Assembly (NCBI RefSeq): GCF_013375555.1
Contig: NZ_JABXWB010000001.1
Span: 1,984,001 to 2,048,000 of the forward strand
Reading direction: 5' to 3'
Length of the DNA stretch: 64,000 nucleotides
Source of the DNA: Sphingobium sp. EM0848
GTDB lineage: Bacteria; Pseudomonadota; Alphaproteobacteria; Sphingomonadales; Sphingomonadaceae
Positions 60,936 to 64,000 of this stretch are shown piece by piece (position 1 is the stretch's first letter; each line of letters opens with the position of its first letter). The position numbers and the translations under genes were made by a program. Below the pieces are notes generated by a model. It was not told where the DNA came from and searched no databases. It worked only from the letters and a program-made list of their open reading frames with translations.

Positions 60936-60961
60936 CTTCTCGTCTTACCTGACAGCGCGCC

Positions 60962-62776
60962 TTAGTAAACGCGCGCCTTGGGCTTGATATATTCCGCCTC
61001 GTCGGTCAGCGTATAGTCGTGCACCGGACGGTAATCGAGCGTCACCTTGCCGCCCTTGCCGCCCCAGCCCTCGAACCAGCTGATGGTGTGCTTCATCCAC
61101 TCATTGTCGTCGCGGTTCGGGAAGTCCTCATGCGCATGGGCGCCGCGGCTTTCCTTGCGGTTTTCCGCGCTGACCATGGTGCAGACCGCCTGCGACATCA
61201 GGTTGTCCAGCTCCAGCGTCTCGATAAGGTCGGTGTTCCAGATCAGCGAACGGTCGCTGACGCCGACATCCTGCATGCGCGCATTGACCTCGGTCATCTT
61301 GGTGACGCCCTCGGCCAGCAGCGCGCTGTCGCGGAACACGGCGGCGTGCTTCTGCATGGTGTGCTGCATTTCGAGGCGGATCTTCGCCGTCGCGGAACCG
61401 CCCTTGGCGTTGCGGTAATGATCCAGACGGCCCAGCGCCAGATCGGCCGCATCCTTGGGCAGCGGACGATGCGAGCCGTTGGGCTTGATCGTTTCCTTGA
61501 GGTGCAGGCCGGTCGCGCGGCCGAAGACGACAAGGTCGATCAGCGAGTTGGAGCCGAGGCGGTTCGCGCCATGGACCGACACGCAGGCCGCTTCACCGAC
61601 CGCATAGAGGCCCGGCACCACGACTTCCGGATCGTCGCCGACCTTGGTCACGACCTGCCCATGATAGTTACAGGGAATGCCGCCCATATTGTAATGGACG
61701 GTCGGCGTCACCGGCAGCGGCTGACGGGTCAGGTCGACGCCCGCGAAAATCTTGCCGCTTTCGGTGATGCCCGGCAGACGCTCGGCCAGCACCTTGGGAT
61801 CGATATGGTCGAGGTGCAGGAAGATGTGGTCCTTGTTCGGACCCACGCCGCGCCCTTCGCGCATTTCCATCGCCATCGAGCGCGACACGACGTCACGCGA
61901 CGCCAGGTCCTTCGCCGAGGGGGCATAGCGCTCCATGAAACGCTCGCCCTCGGAGTTGGTGAGGTAGCCGCCTTCGCCGCGCGCGCCTTCGGTGATGAGC
62001 ACGCCCGCGCCGTAAATGCCGGTCGGGTGGAACTGCACGAACTCCAGATCCTGAAGCGGGAGGCCCGCGCGCAGCACCATGCCGCCGCCGTCGCCGGTGC
62101 AGCTGTGCGCCGAGGTGGCGGAGAAATAGGCACGGCCATAGCCGCCCGTCGCCAGCACCACTGCCTTGCTGCGGAAGCGATGGATCGAGCCGTCTTCCAT
62201 GCAGATGGCGATGACGCCACGGCATTCCTTGCCGTTCGGGCCATCTTCCATGATGAGGTCGATGGCGAAATATTCGATGTAGAAGTCCGCGTCATACTTC
62301 AGGCTCTGCTGGTACAGAGCGTGCAGCATGGCGTGGCCGGTACGGTCTGCGGCGGCGCAGGTGCGCTGCACCGGCGGGCCGGCGCCCATATTCTGCATGT
62401 GGCCGCCGAAGGGACGCTGGTAGATCGTCCCATTCTCGTTACGGCTGAACGGCACGCCGGCATGTTCCAGCTCGATGACCGCCGCGGGGGCTTCGCGCAC
62501 CATATATTCGATGGCGTCCTGATCGCCCAGCCAGTCCGACCCCTTGACGGTGTCGTACATGTGCCAGGTCCAGTGGTCCGGCGAGTTGTTGCCCAGCGAC
62601 GCCGCGATGCCGCCCTGCGCCGCCACGGTGTGGCTGCGGGTCGGGAACAGCTTGGTGATGCAGGCGGTCTTCAGGCCCGCTTCCGCGCTGCCCATGGTCG
62701 CGCGCAGGCCGGAGCCGCCCGCACCCACCACGACGGTGTCGTAGGTGTGATCGATGATCTTATAGGCTTCGCTCAT
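60962..62776 (-). CDS. sdhA: succinate dehydrogenase flavoprotein subunit
   Basis: A 604-residue subunit of complex II that oxidises succinate with covalently bound FAD. Motifs: [20 protein letters not shown], the FAD-linking His in [56 protein letters not shown] and [19 protein letters not shown]; the C-terminal R-rich [16 protein letters not shown] block is intact. The start overlaps sdhD as TAATG. The usual next gene, sdhB, is not present; a terminator follows. Confidence 0.98.
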   Translation of the reverse strand: MSEAYKIIDHTYDTVVVGAGGSGLRATMGSAEAGLKTACITKLFPTRSHTVAAQGGIAASLGNNSPDHWTWHMYDTVKGSDWLGDQDAIEYMVREAPAAVIELEHAGVPFSRNENGTIYQRPFGGHMQNMGAGPPVQRTCAAADRTGHAMLHALYQQSLKYDADFYIEYFAIDLIMEDGPNGKECRGVIAICMEDGSIHRFRSKAVVLATGGYGRAYFSATSAHSCTGDGGGMVLRAGLPLQDLEFVQFHPTGIYGAGVLITEGARGEGGYLTNSEGERFMERYAPSAKDLASRDVVSRSMAMEMREGRGVGPNKDHIFLHLDHIDPKVLAERLPGITESGKIFAGVDLTRQPLPVTPTVHYNMGGIPCNYHGQVVTKVGDDPEVVVPGLYAVGEAACVSVHGANRLGSNSLIDLVVFGRATGLHLKETIKPNGSHRPLPKDAADLALGRLDHYRNAKGGSATAKIRLEMQHTMQKHAAVFRDSALLAEGVTKMTEVNARMQDVGVSDRSLIWNTDLIETLELDNLMSQAVCTMVSAENRKESRGAHAHEDFPNRDDNEWMKHTISWFEGWGGKGGKVTLDYRPVHDYTLTDEAEYIKPKARVY

Positions 62777-63165
62777 TACTTGACGATCCCCGTGAAGGCG
62801 ATCTTGGCGATCGCGAAGACGCCCGCGGCCGCGCCGCCAAAGGCATAGAAGTTCAAGAGCAGCATGGAGAGGAAGGCCAGACCCTTGTCATGGACATAGT
62901 CCTCCAGCATCACCTGCATGCCCAGCCGCAGGTGCCAGAAGATGCTGACGATCATCAGCATCAGCGGCACGGCGACCAGCGGATTGTGAATCCAGTGCAC
63001 GACGCTCTGATAATCAAGGCCGGGCAGCGCGATCAGGCTGAACAGCAGCCACAGCACCAGAAGCAGGTTGCCGATGGCGGTGTAACGCTGCGCCAGCCAA
63101 TGGTGCGCGCCATGTTTGGCCGAGCCAAGACCACGGACGCGGCCGATTCCGGTTCCGGTTCCCAT
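62776..63165 (-). CDS. sdhD: succinate dehydrogenase membrane anchor subunit
   Basis: A 129-residue anchor with three membrane helices. It begins at the ATG at 63165 ([20 protein letters not shown]) and has [19 protein letters not shown], then [18 protein letters not shown] with the haem/quinone-side residues typical of the alphaproteobacterial form. It overlaps sdhC (TGATG) and sdhA. With SdhC it binds haem b and ubiquinone. Confidence 0.93.
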   Translation of the reverse strand: MGTGTGIGRVRGLGSAKHGAHHWLAQRYTAIGNLLLVLWLLFSLIALPGLDYQSVVHWIHNPLVAVPLMLMIVSIFWHLRLGMQVMLEDYVHDKGLAFLSMLLLNFYAFGGAAAGVFAIAKIAFTGIVK

Positions 63166-63560
63166 CAGAATTTCCCCGTGCAGATGGCGGCCCAGAAGGC
63201 CAGCGTGGCAAGCGTCGACAGGACGAAGGTCAGGAGCGACCACATCTTGTTGTTCTTGAGCTCATAGCCCGCGCCCATGTCGAGCACGAAGTGGCGCAGC
63301 CCGGAAAAGAGATGCTGGAAGAAGAACCAGCTGAGGCCCGCCATCACCAGATAACCGATGGGCGAAGTCGCGCAGGTCACGAAGGTCGCATAGGCCTCCG
63401 GCCCGGCAGCGGCGGCCATCAGCCACCAGACCAAACCCAATGCCCCAACCGTTGCCAGACCGTTGCCGGTCACGCGGTGCATGATGGAAACGGCCATTGC
63501 TGGTCCCCATTTCCAGATCGTCAAATGCGGCGAGAGCGGCCGGCTCGTGGTTCGCGCCAT
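63165..63560 (-). CDS. sdhC: succinate dehydrogenase cytochrome b556 subunit
   Basis: A 131-residue anchor with three helices. The signature RPLSPHLTIWKWGPAMAVSI plus MHRVTGNGL near residue 25 is the quinone-side block, and LFSGLRHFVLDMGAGYELK near 85 contains the haem-ligand His. It is first in the sdhC-sdhD-sdhA operon. The next gene on the plus strand starts 204 bp away. Confidence 0.95.
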   Translation of the reverse strand: MARTTSRPLSPHLTIWKWGPAMAVSIMHRVTGNGLATVGALGLVWWLMAAAAGPEAYATFVTCATSPIGYLVMAGLSWFFFQHLFSGLRHFVLDMGAGYELKNNKMWSLLTFVLSTLATLAFWAAICTGKF

Positions 63561-63716
63561 ATCTACCTACGTCCCTGATGTTGTCCCTCGAGTCCCGTCC
63601 CCTTAGGAGCGAACGTGCGAGAGGGCAAGCCGCCTCGCCCACGCGATGGAACGTTGCCGATGAACCGGCCCGTGTCGACCGGCGCGCAACTAAGAAGTGA
63701 TTAACCAAATGGCGCT

Positions 63717-63734
63717 ATCGGTCGAACGGACCAA
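63717..63734. repeat. palindrome copy 2, upstream of the globin sensor
   Basis: ATCGGTCGAACGGACCAA matches the palindrome at 60191-60208 at 16 of 18 positions; GGTC and GACC pair around GAACG. It lies between the divergent sdhC and globin-sensor genes, 29 bp before the latter's start. Confidence 0.6.
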
Positions 63735-63763
63735 CGAAACCAATTTTTGGGGTTCTGCCGAAG

Positions 63764-64000
63764 ATGACTTCCTCCACCATGCCCAAGAGCAGCATTCTTG
63801 CAATGATGAAGGAGGTCGATCCGCACGGGGAACTGGCGCGGGGTCTGCGGGAGATTCGTGATCTGGTGGGCGACAACGCGACCGTGGCGGCGCGCACCTT
63901 CTACGATTCCTATATCGAGCAGACGGATCTGCGCAGGAAGCTTACCCCCGCGACCCTCGCGAAGATCGAGACAGAGGCGCATGAATATGTCCGCCAGAAG
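63764..64000 (+). CDS. probable globin-coupled sensor / chemoreceptor (partial)
   Basis: The first 79 codons of a gene that runs off the right edge. After a short lead the protein reads LVGDNATVAARTFYDSYIEQ and TDLRRKLTPATLAKIETEAHEYV, the pattern of a protoglobin sensor domain, which binds haem and senses O2. Such domains usually precede a chemoreceptor, GGDEF or kinase output, which would be beyond the edge. If it is a receptor it could signal to the CheA system at 18603. The ATG at 63764 is the first in frame; 63779 is also possible. Confidence 0.65.
   Translation, partial: MTSSTMPKSSILAMMKEVDPHGELARGLREIRDLVGDNATVAARTFYDSYIEQTDLRRKLTPATLAKIETEAHEYVRQK

Noticed and set aside
61019..62848. 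609-codon open frame opposite sdhA
   Set aside because: Antisense shadow of sdhA with no family features or ribosome site.
1..64000. CRISPR array, tRNA or rRNA genes, prophage or transposase genes
   Set aside because: No regularly spaced repeats, no tRNA T-loop patterns with cloverleaf context, and no integrase, transposase or phage structural motifs were found.

Overview
This GC-rich window (most genes read roughly 63-67% GC by eye) comes from an alphaproteobacterium, most likely a sphingomonad near Sphingobium. Pointers are an NDUFA12-type complex I accessory protein, a DUF2155 lipoprotein, a DUF6456 protein, a one-chain ThiS-ThiG, a class II DAHP synthase, a candidate EcfG-type (GGAAC-N17-GTT) stress promoter, and Sdh and chemotaxis genes of alphaproteobacterial type. 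It reads as chromosome: mostly housekeeping genes, with no IS transposase, phage gene, tRNA, rRNA operon or CRISPR array.

Layout. 1-1921: the start of a CitE-like lyase, then an SPFH/NfeD membrane pair. 1955-5846 (minus): ffh, rpsP, rimM, a small membrane gene, trmD and rplS, closed by a terminator. 6052-8350: a membrane protein and an amino acid permease. 8411-12128: dapF, mtaB, a palindromic repeat, ftsY, yciB. 12314-14350: sodB, a hemerythrin, a thin [2Fe-2S] protein and a J-domain protein. 14419-14806: RNase P RNA. 14844-20984 (minus): an AmpD-like amidase and the chemotaxis operon cheA-cheW-cheY-cheB-cheR. 21123-24675: a small lipoprotein with a candidate stress promoter, mscL, lemA, two TPM-domain genes and a Nudix hydrolase. 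24752-34007: polA, manC, a broken zinc-ribbon gene behind a Bax-inhibitor-1 gene, cysS, a Rap1a/Tai-like protein and aroG. 34202-39872: an orphan ParA, a GGDEF-EAL protein, an orphan fatty acyl-AMP ligase and recX. 39935-43280: DUF192, NDUFA12, DUF2155, aat, DUF6456 and an XRE regulator. 43339-49206: a glycosyltransferase, a truncated molybdopterin oxidoreductase, and modA/modBC split by a HAD phosphatase. 49193-54342 (minus): a capsule-type cluster of glycosyltransferase, KpsC-like, KpsS-like and a sugar-kinase-like protein. 54358-60057: HIT protein, CoA-transferase, thiSG, aroQ, accB-accC, arsC. 60293-63560 (minus): an atypical secreted protein and sdhC-sdhD-sdhA without sdhB. 63764-64000: the start of a probable globin-coupled sensor.

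No defence system or obviously new multi-gene machine is visible. The points most worth a second look are local: a zinc-ribbon gene interrupted by an in-frame, stop-carrying insertion of about 57 nt; the antisense overlap in which the conserved C-termini of Aat and the DUF2155 protein are written on opposite strands of the same DNA; the ThiS-ThiG fusion that buries the ThiS Gly-Gly tail; the capsule cluster with a half-degenerate KpsC and its own kinase; the truncated nitrate-reductase-like gene beside the molybdate transporter; and a near-identical 18-bp palindrome found on both sides of the sdh operon.
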